NCBI GenBank assembly: GCA_902728285.1
Contig: CACVBU010000572.1
Span: forward strand, 1 to 64,000
Direction of reading: 5' to 3'
Origin: Clytia hemisphaerica
Taxonomy: Eukaryota > Cnidaria > Hydrozoa > Leptothecata > Clytiidae
DNA length: 64,000 nt
Position numbers and translations under genes: made by a program. The notes beneath the pieces are model-generated. The model was not told the origin of the DNA. It did no database searches and saw only the letters and a program-made list of their open reading frames with translations. Below, piece by piece: positions 31,382-41,394 of the stretch; position 1 is the first letter of the stretch; each line of letters opens with the position of its first letter.

Positions 31382-32264
31382 AAATTTTAGTATATATTCT
31401 CTTTGTTTTTCTCTTTTTCTTTTCTCTAAAAGAAAAAGAAAGGCTTCTCCCACGACACAGGTTCAGCCTTAGACTCAAATTTGGAGTTATGGTGTTTCTT
31501 TTTATTTGTAGGAGACTAGGAGATGTAGAACGATAAAGCCAGTATACATGATCTGTTCCTCCAAGAGCACCCTATAGGAACGAAAAAACATTAATTTGAA
31601 CCATTTGAATAATCCCTGTATATTTTTTGTCCATTTTTTCGCTACTGTTCATCTGGTTTTTTCCCAAGAAGACAAATGCTCCAAAAGTGGACCAAGTACT
31701 AATAATTAGCTAAACAAGTTTTGATCAATCAGTACTTATTAATAAAAAAACAATAGACTGAGTTTTGGATCAGTATTCAAATTCATTTAGATGTCATTTA
31801 GTAAGCTGTGTCAAATCATAGATATTAAAAATATTCCCCATTTCTATTGTTTCAATGATAGAGTTCAAAGATTTTTTGAGCATATTATAAATTTAATGCG
31901 AAGAAGATTTTTTTTATGAACAGAGAGGTAAAATATATACCGTTTAATGTGAATATCTTGTAGAGATTTTCAAGTTTTGCCATTGAGTTTCTTTTACCAA
32001 ATTTTGTTAAGTACTTTATAATGGTTGTATATTTTCCCTTCAATCTTTTGGCCCAATCTTAATTTAAATATAAATTTGGCTTCAGGGTATCCAAAAAATT
32101 AAAAAAAACGATACCTGTTTCTTTTTCTGAATAAATACGGAAAATCCGGAACGAGTGAAATATTTCCATATTGTACGAGCAAATGTCCGATAACTATTAC
32201 TTATTAGTAATAGTAAGTGCTAGTTAAGACGTTCTGTAATATTCTAGAACGCTGAATAATATAG
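31382..32264. other. spacer between two oppositely oriented LINEs
   Basis: A+T-rich, no ORF. Includes a short hairpin CTTTTTCTTTTCTC/AAGAAAAAGAAAG (about 31410-31443). The last part is presumably the 5' UTR of the plus-strand LINE; its start is not determined. Confidence 0.4.
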
Positions 32265-33644
32265 ATGGCGGAAGGAGGTGCGCAAATTCAAAATGGCGTA
32301 CCAGAAGAAGAAAACACTGACTTTAATATTTCATCGCTATTCATGGACATCAAAGAAAACCATAGGGAACCATCGACTCCCTTTATGGCAAACATAGAAG
32401 AGATATACAATCTGCCAAAAGAAATTATTACCAGTGAACTTATCCAGCTTCAGAGTTCTGCTCTCAAATTGTTCAGGGAGCAAATATTTCAACATTTTAT
32501 CAATGAGTTCAATGAAGACACGCTTAAACAAAATGGCTTCATCATTACTGAAAGTAACCTGAACAAGCATCTTAAAAACCGCACCAATTTGCAAAATGCG
32601 GCCAATGATATTTATGATCTTGGACTATCAATCCATGAAAAACAAATTGTCTCGAAGCTTGCAAATGGTCTGTTCAAACCATCTGAAAGACAACCGCCAA
32701 CCAAAACAACATCTCTGTTAGAACCAGACATTACTTTACTGATTCAAACAATGCATGAAGTTCTTGCTGACAACAAACAACTGCGTGAAGAAAATGCTGA
32801 CCTCAAAAGACACTTAATCAATGTTGAGAGAAAACTCGACTTATTCATCACAAACAATAAACACGTACAGAATGAAAATCAAAATCCACACCTGGAAAAA
32901 AATGTCAACACATCAAGCAAGAGCACTGAAGTAACGACTCTCAGCGATAGTATGTTGGGCAGTATACCATTTGATTCATCACTTATTTTGAATGATGATA
33001 CCTCGATTGACACAACTAGTACTACCACTGGTACAAAACTCAAGATTTCACCATCTCTACCAAGATCGCAAGCAAATTCAACTGCTGTAAAAGATCAAGT
33101 CGATAAAAATGATTCTGACACTGCTAAAGTTTCGAGTAAAACTGTCGTATACGGTAACAAGTCCTTAGCCAGAGGTAATATAACCGGTGCTGCCAGGCCA
33201 TATTCTTTATTTGTCGGAGGATTTGACCCTACCTTAGAGACCGAGCACGTTAAAAGCTATGTAGAAAATGATGTTGGAATAGAAGTCATAACCATTGAGC
33301 CTTACAGAGCAAATAATTACAACCAATCCTTCAAAATCGACATACCACCAGCTAACAAGGCAGAAGCTTTCGAATCAAATCGTTGATCTGTTGGACTTGC
33401 AATTAAACCATTTCGTAAGAAGCCTTTATCTCATCGGAGGAGAATGCCATATTCGAATCAATCTGACAACAATCGCCACAAAACCAGCCATGAACAACAA
33501 CACCGATCATCTTATCAGCATAACAAGTCATCCTACTATCAACGTCAATCAACTCGTAATCAAAACCAAACCAACTACCGTGATATTGAAATAGACTATA
33601 GACAAGCACCTACAACTTACTATGGAAATAATGACTGGGAATAA
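32265..33644 (+). pseudogene. LINE ORF1 (coiled coil plus RRM-like domain)
   Basis: 460 codons with a single in-frame TGA at 33384-33386. Features: N-terminal acidic region; helical segment with ADNKQLREENADLKRHL (coiled coil, about residues 166-190); Ser/Thr-rich linker; RRM-like PYSLFVGGFDP and QSFKIDIPP (about 308-362); then KPFRKKPLS and a Gln/Asn/Ser/Tyr-rich basic tail. ORF1 proteins bind the element's RNA. Apart from the TGA it is open to the stop at 33644. Confidence 0.78.
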
Positions 33645-34695
33645 TAGCACAAACGTTAAATTTATCGCTTTGAACTGTCATGGTTTCAAATCGAACTTTT
33701 TGTATATAAACAATATCGTTAGGCTACATGATTGTATCCATCTTTCAGAGACATGGCTCACTCAGAGCGAGGCACATCTCATTCATAACTATAAAAAAGA
33801 CTTTCATATTACCTTTCAACCTGCCAACAAACAAAACTTTGGCAGACCATTTGGTGGAACAATTTTATTTTTACGCAAAAAAACTTTCTCTAATACAGCT
33901 ACCATTTCTCAGGAGGACTTCATGACTACCATAAAAACCACACTCAACAATCGATCATTAATCATCACAGGAGTATATCTCCAATCTGTTAACTCAAAAT
34001 CTGACTGTAAAGAGACTTACAAAAACCAACTTTCTTCAATAACGGGTATTTTGAATCAATTCTCTGCAACTTCCGAATGTATTATCCTTGGAGATTTCCA
34101 GTCGTGTCCCAGTGAACCCATCACACAAAGATCTACTAGCCCCAATGCTCTATCGGACTATTTATCAGAATTCATTACTGAAAACTACCTTGCGCCGATC
34201 GATCTCACTCATGGACATGGTCCTGCTTATACGTATCATCATGCATCTCTCCCACACAAATCCTATATAGATCATTTTGTAATATCTCAATCGCTGTTTG
34301 ATTTATTTATTGACACTCATGTTACAGAACCAAATGCAATCAACACAGGAGACCACCTTGCAATCAAACTAACCATGAACTTTCCATCAAAACCATCTCA
34401 AAACAATGAAATAAATACAGAAACGCTAATTAATGATTTCATACCAAACCACATATGGAAGAACAGTGAATTCATAAAATTATATAAAGAAAAGGTAGCA
34501 GAGAAAATTGCTAACAACACAAGTGACTCTGATATTGAATCAATGATAAACAACCTCAACGACATACTGCACTCATCTGCATCTGAGTGTTATACAACTT
34601 TCAAGAAGGACTTTCATGAATTTCCAGCCAAGAATTGGTGGAATGATGAGTTAACAAAAGCCAAAAGGAACTTACTGTTTCAACCTTTGGCGTGA
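33622..34695 (+). pseudogene. LINE ORF2, APE endonuclease part
   Basis: 357 codons beginning MEIMTGNNSTNVKFIALNCHGFK. The endonuclease motifs are IALNCHGFKSN (Asn), CIHLSETWL (Glu), ILGDFQSCP (Asp), SYIDHFVIS and TGDHLAI (Asp-His). Similarity then continues in another frame (WRDNQFPKS near 34690) to a TGA at about 34763, so a frameshift and a stop separate it from the RT. Confidence 0.83.
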
Positions 34696-34903
34696 CAATC
34701 AATTCCCAAAATCTGAATCTGATGTATCATACAACCGCTATAAAATTTCCAGAAAATTTTTTTGAACATTAGTTAAACGTGCAAAGCACCAAGTCACAGT
34801 AGAACACTATGTCAATGTTGAAAAGCTGAAAAATGTTAACCCATCCTCTTACTGGACAAAAGTTAATCTTCTCAATAAGAAAAAACAACATAAACTATTT
34901 ACA

Positions 34904-35500
34904 GTGAACGGCAAATCCACCAAAAGTGACATATCAAATGAATTTGGAGAACACTTTGATAGACTCCTAAACACACCAAGAATTGACACAATCGACAATA
35001 ACCAATCGAATGAAGAACTTAAAAACCTATTACACGAACTAACAGACATAGATTCAAGTGATCTTTACATATCTCAACATGAAATTATCTCAGTCATCAA
35101 TAAACTACAACTTGGAAAGTCACGTGACCCTTTTCAACTGCTATCAGAACATTATAAATATGCAACAAGCGATATATTTAATGACTATCTAACCAAACTT
35201 ATCAATAGAATATTTCACTCGAAACACATCCCTACATCACTGAGCACCTCAATAATAATACCACTCGTGAAATCACATAAGAAATCTTTAAACGACCCAA
35301 ACAATTATCGAGGAATCAGCCTTCTTCCCATCATTACAAAAATATTGGAACTTATTGTGCTTGAAAAATGTCCTCAGCTTACCGACCACAACAACTCTCA
35401 ATTTGGTTTTGTCAAAGCATCTTCATCAATCCACGCTGAGCTAATCATTCAGGACACTATCAGGTATTATAATAACAATGGCTCACCCGTATATTTGTAG
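34904..35500 (+). pseudogene. LINE ORF2, first RT segment
   Basis: About 198 codons. LQLGKSRDPFQLLSEHYKY, TSIIIPLVKSHKKS and NNYRGISLLPIITKILE are RT motifs 0-2, then SQFGFVKASSS. The next motif is in another frame from about 35490, so one more frameshift is present. Confidence 0.83.
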
Positions 35501-36674
35501 TTTGGACATTGAAAAAGCCTTTGATTGTTGTAATTGGAACACCCTATTTACAAAATTGCTAGACAAAAACATACCTAATGCAATACTAAACTTTTTAATT
35601 CAACTATATATGAACAGTACAGCCTTTGTCTGCTATGGTGCTAACCACTCTAAAACTTTCTCACTCACTCAAGGAGTACGTCAAGGTGGAATCCTATCAC
35701 CATATTTATACAACATATACACAGAAGACCTTCTCACCAACGTCAAAAGTATGAAAATCGGATGCTCACTACCGAATGGACTACGTACTGCCATCATTGC
35801 ATATGCTGATGACATAATACTCATGAGTCCCTCCCTCAAACATCTGCAATCTATGGTTAGTTTATGTGAGGAACATGGAAAAGATAATGGTTTAAAGTTC
35901 AATCCATCAAAAACTAAAACTCAATTTGTTATTTCTGGTCAAAGCAAATTAACTAATCCAAAACTGAACCTCCAATCAACCGAAATCAATCCACAGGACA
36001 CACTAAATCATCTTGGCTTCCATTGGTGTGTTAAAAATGACAAACTTTCTCTAAGCGGGCACAAAGAATCTCGAATATCAGAATTATGGTCTGTAGTTAC
36101 CTCACTTATAACCTCTGGCATAAGGCACTGTCACCCAAACGCCATAATCAGCATCTACAATTCAATAGTCTTACCAAAGCTCCTTTATGGCCTAGAACTT
36201 GTTGATCTCACAAAAACAGAATTAGAATTTTTAAACAGGCAGGCCAGGTCAAGCCTAAAAGCACTGTTCAACGTCTCTAAAAATAGCAAGAATCTCTTGA
36301 ATAAAATCTACAATATCCCTGACATCTCAACTCTCTTGGAAGAAAGGAAACTTAAGCTATTCAGGCAAACGTTAGTGAATTTATCCACTTGCTCTTATAT
36401 ATATGATATGTTCAACCACCCAACCAATAACATAGACTTTAGCTTCGTACGGAGAGTAGTAGATATTATTATTGATAGCAACTTAAATCTACTGCAAATT
36501 ATTTTTGGCAAAAATATCAAATTCAAGAGAAACCAACACAATGAAAAGTCAGAGGAGATTGAACTTTGTCGAACTCTAATAGAAAACTGGCATGAGGTTG
36601 AATGTCGTATCTCATTTAAATCTATATTAGAGAAACATGTCCAGCGAGCAAGGACATCAGGCACACCCCCTTGA
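35478..36674 (+). pseudogene. LINE ORF2, RT palm, thumb and C-terminus
   Basis: 398 codons. CSLDIEKAFDCCNW (catalytic Asp), LTQGVRQGGILSPYLYN, IAYADDIILM (catalytic DD), then LNHLGFHWC and the thumb SIVLPKLLYGLEL. The C-terminal ~150 residues are helical. The YADD and GVRQGG signatures place it with APE-type LINEs but differ from the two minus-strand elements, so it is a separate family. Confidence 0.87.
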
Positions 36675-36740
36675 TCACCCTTTTTACTTCCTTTGCCCCC
36701 CCCCCACACTTCTGTGCTGTCCCTGCTTACTTAATTTTTC

Positions 36741-37078
36741 AGTCAGTGGCAGATTGCCTAGCGGAAAACGGTTTGGACATTACAAGCACCCGATTTGCAG
36801 GTATGGATGGTTGTTCTACCATGGCTGGTGAACATGCAGATGTAAAGGAATTGTTCGCAGCTGCTACATTTCATTTTGTTTATATTCATTGTAGGAACCA
36901 TCGGTTGGCACTTTGTTTCACACATTTGATCCCACAATTTTCAGAATTTGAAAATTTTGATAGCGTTTTACCTAGCTTGTATTTGCTACTGAAAAACAGC
37001 AGCGTGAAACAATCGATCTTTGAAGAAGTTCAGCAGGCATATGATTTATCATTGAAATTGATAAAGGCAGCTGTAACT
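36741..37078 (+). pseudogene. hAT-like transposase fragment (ZMYM/ZNF862-type)
   Basis: After an AATTTTTCAG acceptor the frame reads LAENGLDITSTRFAGMDGCS, TMAGEHADVKEL and VYIHCRNHRLALCFTHLI. This is the conserved D-G-x-S-x-M-x-G ... H-C-x-x-H-x-L block of hAT-family transposases (the second catalytic Asp region). The frame continues to LIKAAVT and then enters the CATA array, where the expected RW motif is lost. Neither the N-terminal nor the C-terminal dimerisation domain is seen. Confidence 0.65.
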
Positions 37079-37079
37079 T

Positions 37080-37081
<2 letters not shown>

Positions 37082-37111
<30 letters not shown>

Positions 37112-37390
37112 CATACATACATACATACATACATACATACATACATACATACATACATACATACATACATACATACATACATACATACATACATACATAC
37201 ATACATACAATCTACATACATACATACATACATACATACATACATACATACATACATACATACATACATACATACATACATACATACATACATACATACA
37301 TACATACATACATACATACATACATACATACCATACATACAATACATACATACATACATACATACATACATACATACATACATACATACA

Positions 37391-37422
<32 letters not shown>

Positions 37423-37577
37423 CATACATACATACACATACATACATAAATACATACATACATACATACATACATACATACATACATACATACATACATA
37501 CATACATACATACATACATACATACATACATACATACATACATACATACATACATACATACATACATACACACATAC
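37082..37577. repeat. CATA tetranucleotide microsatellite, ~500 bp
   Basis: About 120 copies of ACAT/TACA with a few interruptions (AATC near 37209, CCATACATACAA near 37331, ACAC near 37436). Open frames in it (YIHT on plus, MYVC on minus) are artefacts of the repeat. Confidence 0.98.
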
Positions 37578-38177
37578 CTACACTAACCGAATTGCGGGGG
37601 TCTGCTTCTACACACCTTCTTATGGGGCCTAATTTATTTAACTTACATTTCTTTAGATTTCCTTAGAAATTAATTATAACCATCTTAAAGAGTATTTTCT
37701 ACCTAAAAAATGCCTAAATAAATAGTATCCACCAGTTAACAACTACTTTAAATAAGCTTTTGCTTGTGGGGGCATACATAGATCTCACAAATTTGATACA
37801 CGTTCTTGTGGGGCCTAAATTGAAATGGCCCCACAAGAGTGTGTATCAAATATGTGCTGAGTCAGCAAAAATCGTGGGGATCTTTAAATTCGAATATCTC
37901 CTGATTGAGCTATCGAAACAAGAAACACCCCTGTCTCATTTTCAGCTACTTAGTGACATTTTTTTTACAAATGGACACTTTTTATAAAAAACCGAAAAGG
38001 GAACCGAAAGTAAAAAAAAATGTTGAATCTCAAATTAGAATCTAGATATGACGCCTCGGATACTTTTATGTATTTGAAGACCTGTAACCCAGTCATGAAA
38101 CCTCTCCTGTGAGTGAGATCGCATCCTTAAACAGAAAAGTACAATTTTAACTTGCAAATCATCAATTTATATATTCT
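37578..38177. other. intergenic region with a perfect-stem hairpin
   Basis: No gene. Contains the inverted repeat 37791-37851: arms ATTTGATACAC and CTTGTGGGGCC on the left, their complement on the right, with loop TAAATTGAAAT. The motif TGTGGGGCCTAA also has a relative at about 37620. Confidence 0.55.
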
Positions 38178-38189
38178 ATCAAATTTCAG

Positions 38190-38464
38190 CAGGTATTATC
38201 TCCCTTATTGACGAAGTACACCTCTGTCTCAGTGACCCGTTGAGAATCAGGTATAAAAACCCAACTGTGATGAAAATGATTGCTTCTAATAGCTGGGGAT
38301 TGCGGGGTTTCTCGATTCGAAGATACCGGAAATACAGTTTCTCTTCGGATTCTGGCAGTGCAGTGTGCATGAATGAGCATAGTCTCAGTGGCATAAATGC
38401 CACGCTGTTCCATGGGATCTTCTTGGCTCATCTGGTTATCGTATACTTAATAAGCATTCCCTAA
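38190..38464 (+). CDS. possible 3'-terminal exon of an unrecognised gene
   Basis: Following AAATTTCAG (acceptor at about 38188-38189) an open frame runs to TAA 38462-38464. It contains IISLIDEVHLCLSDP, RIRYKNPTVMKMIASNSWG, an Arg-rich stretch (GFSIRRYRKY) and a hydrophobic end ATLFHGIFLAHLVIVYLISI. The composition looks like a real protein C-terminus with a membrane segment. No family is recognised, and no partner exon was found upstream in the window. Confidence 0.4.
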
Positions 38465-39961
38465 TCATGTATTTCTTCCTTTTATGTTCAATGATGTTGA
38501 AAGTTCACGCCGTATTCAATCTCCGGAGGACAACGAATGCAGCGCTTCAGTCAAATTCTCAAATCTATTACCATGTTATTTATGGGTGTGTGGCGTCAAA
38601 TCTAAGATGATTGGAATGAATGTGTTATGTTGCGTTTAACTTGTTGATAATACGCTGCTCCTTTTTCGAAATAGACGCATTGTACAATCCAACGACGTTA
38701 AAAAACACTCCAGGACTATTGCTTTTCAAACTCGATTTCAACTTCTCGTCACTTTTATAAACGGCTTCGTGTATATACTAAAGACACAAAGTTTACCCTG
38801 TTTTAGTGAAGAATTTTAACGAATTTTTTGTATGATTATGTTATACGTTGCATTATTTTGATTGCATTGTGATTGTATTGTTTAGGGTAGGAAGTAGGTA
38901 GCGACTGAGCCGCAATCTTAAGGTTTCCTTGCGAAAACATCATATAGCACCTATCAAGAGAACGCAAGGTTTTCATCCTGGATAGGAGTGAGTTGCTCAC
39001 TTTCCGAAAGCAGCTTACTCGTGCCTATGCTCAGAAGCCCGCTCCTACGCAACTTTGTACATATTGACTACCTGAGTATCAGAGGACGAGTTTTCAAAGA
39101 AAATATCAATCTCTGACGACAGAGCTGAGAATTTGAATTTTAAATCTAACCTCCAAATCAAATGCCAATCAAAAAAAATATTTAAAAAAAACATATTTTT
39201 ATTACACCGTGGTCACACTCACTTTCTGAACAAATTCTTGAAATTCTAAGATTTTTTTCGGCAAGTGAGCACTGCGATAAAATAGGCTATTTTGTTTTTG
39301 AGTCTGAAAATGGACTCGCAGCTCTGACCCGTCAAGTATACATCACATCAGATATAAATAAGCAGACGGGTTCTCCTGTCTAATTTGACATGAGCGAAGC
39401 CCTCCTGTAATTACTCAGTCTGAGTTAGAAATCATCATGTGTCGTCCAACTCGTAGGAATATGGTGGTGCTTCTAAAAAAAAATTCAAAAATTATTCTTT
39501 TCACCAAGATTTTGGCTTGAAATGTCAAAAAAAATGCAAAATCGACTTTTCTTAGATTTTGACCATTTTCCGACCCTTTGTGGTCAACAAGCAGGGAGGC
39601 CGCATCGGGTACGGGTGGTATGGTGCTCACTGTACCAGATTTTGTTATATAAAATACTTGGAATTAAAGAGGAATCATCTTCGATAGCCTTGAATAAGAC
39701 TTGTTTAGGCAATCCGAAAGGTTATAAAATTCAAAAAATTTTCTCCTGTCGGCGCCAACATGGTTCCTCCTTTAGTCACTAAATCGTGACCCTCACCTCA
39801 TCACGCACATATTTTCCACCGTACCACCGTACCGCCGGCGTCCCTGACAAGTGATCCAAGACCTCAAATTTGTCCCTGTTCTACTTTATTCTGTCCTCTA
39901 GTGAATTGATTTGAAGATTCACCATACTGGACACCTCTCCCTATAAGGGCCGGTTCCCACT
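38465..39961. other. intergenic region
   Basis: No gene or named repeat recognised. The G+C-richer patch at 38880-39100 is not coding in any frame I could support. Confidence 0.4.
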
Positions 39962-40231
39962 GATAACTCTTTTCAAAATAGGCTCATTTTACATCAAAAA
40001 ACGCGCAATGAAACGTAGAATACGATGTCAACTGTTTCCAATTGATTTTTTCAACCAAACAAAAGCCACAGGTCAATTATTCTCTAATGACGTCATTTTT
40101 ATGACGTCACAGGAAAAGAAATTTGGCTTTTTTTAGGTAAAAAATTCAATTGGAAACAGTTGATATCGTATTCTACGTTTCAATGCGCGTCTTTTGATTG
40201 TAAAAGTGACCCTATTATAAAAGGAATTATC
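39962..40231. mobile_element. foldback element / MITE, cut by the assembly gap
   Basis: Left arm (39962-40057, GATAACTCTTTTC...ACGCGC..CGTAGAATACGAT) and right arm (40123-40231, ending AAAGGAATTATC) are reverse complements over about 100 bp. The spacer holds two TGACGTCA sites. The right arm runs into the N gap, so the outer end is missing. Confidence 0.8.
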
Positions 40232-41097
40232 NNNNNNNNNNNNNNNNNNNNNNNNNNNNNNNNNNNNNNNNNNNNNNNNNNNNNNNNNNNNNNNNNNNNN
40301 NNNNNNNNNNNNNNNNNNNNNNNNNNNNNNNNNNNNNNNNNNNNNNNNNNNNNNNNNNNNNNNNNNNNNNNNNNNNNNNNNNNNNNNNNNNNNNNNNNNN
40401 NNNNNNNNNNNNNNNNNNNNNNNNNNNNNNNNNNNNNNNNNNNNNNNNNNNNNNNNNNNNNNNNNNNNNNNNNNNNNNNNNNNNNNNNNNNNNNNNNNNN
40501 NNNNNNNNNNNNNNNNNNNNNNNNNNNNNNNNNNNNNNNNNNNNNNNNNNNNNNNNNNNNNNNNNNNNNNNNNNNNNNNNNNNNNNNNNNNNNNNNNNNN
40601 NNNNNNNNNNNNNNNNNNNNNNNNNNNNNNNNNNNNNNNNNNNNNNNNNNNNNNNNNNNNNNNNNNNNNNNNNNNNNNNNNNNNNNNNNNNNNNNNNNNN
40701 NNNNNNNNNNNNNNNNNNNNNNNNNNNNNNNNNNNNNNNNNNNNNNNNNNNNNNNNNNNNNNNNNNNNNNNNNNNNNNNNNNNNNNNNNNNNNNNNNNNN
40801 NNNNNNNNNNNNNNNNNNNNNNNNNNNNNNNNNNNNNNNNNNNNNNNNNNNNNNNNNNNNNNNNNNNNNNNNNNNNNNNNNNNNNNNNNNNNNNNNNNNN
40901 NNNNNNNNNNNNNNNNNNNNNNNNNNNNNNNNNNNNNNNNNNNNNNNNNNNNNNNNNNNNNNNNNNNNNNNNNNNNNNNNNNNNNNNNNNNNNNNNNNNN
41001 NNNNNNNNNNNNNNNNNNNNNNNNNNNNNNNNNNNNNNNNNNNNNNNNNNNNNNNNNNNNNNNNNNNNNNNNNNNNNNNNNNNNNNNNNNNNNNNNN
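40232..41097. other. assembly gap (866 N)
   Basis: Run of N. No content can be described, and open frames over it are meaningless. Confidence 1.
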
Positions 41098-41289
41098 ACA
41101 TGCATCGCGCGGTGTCACTTTTCTCCCAGTCTCGGATCGTGCTTCCATTTAACTATTGACAAGTTAAAGTTATGAAATGATATGGTAGCTAGCTCAGTAC
41201 TGGCCTACTTTTAGGTAATGGGACGTCTTTTTTAACTTAACCAAACAGAAAGTGGAAAGAAAACGCCAATCACTTTTGTTTATATTTAG
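41098..41289. other. sequence between the gap and the first visible kinase exon
   Basis: Intronic or unknown; no exon-like frame supported. Ends in the TATATTTAG acceptor. Confidence 0.4.
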
Positions 41290-41394
41290 GAATGTAGTGC
41301 ATCGTTGCTCAGTATTATCAGTTATCCAGCGTTTGCAGTTGAAGATACTACCATCATTGATGCTACCAAAAGTGAAATCCTTGGGAAACTTGAA
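41290..41394 (+). CDS. PHKA: PHKA visible exon 1
   Basis: 35 codons, phase 0 both ends: [14 protein letters not shown] then SEILGKLE, matching the glucoamylase-like domain of alpha subunits. Acceptor TATTTAG, donor GTATAA. Confidence 0.9.

Larger units (their letters stand above)
32265..36674 (+). mobile_element. two-ORF APE-type LINE, decayed
   Basis: ORF1 (32265-33644, one in-frame TGA) overlaps ORF2 (from 33622) by 23 nt. ORF2 has endonuclease (33622-34695) and RT (34904-36674) segments with two frameshifts and one stop. A C-run (36698-36707) follows the ORF2 stop. No target duplication was identified. Confidence 0.85.

Noticed and set aside
37049-37666. Long open frames on both strands (YIHT and MYVC repeats)
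   Set aside because: They are translations of the CATA microsatellite; no coding content.
40133-41152. Four open frames of about 290-330 codons
   Set aside because: They run across the N gap, so nothing is known about the sequence.
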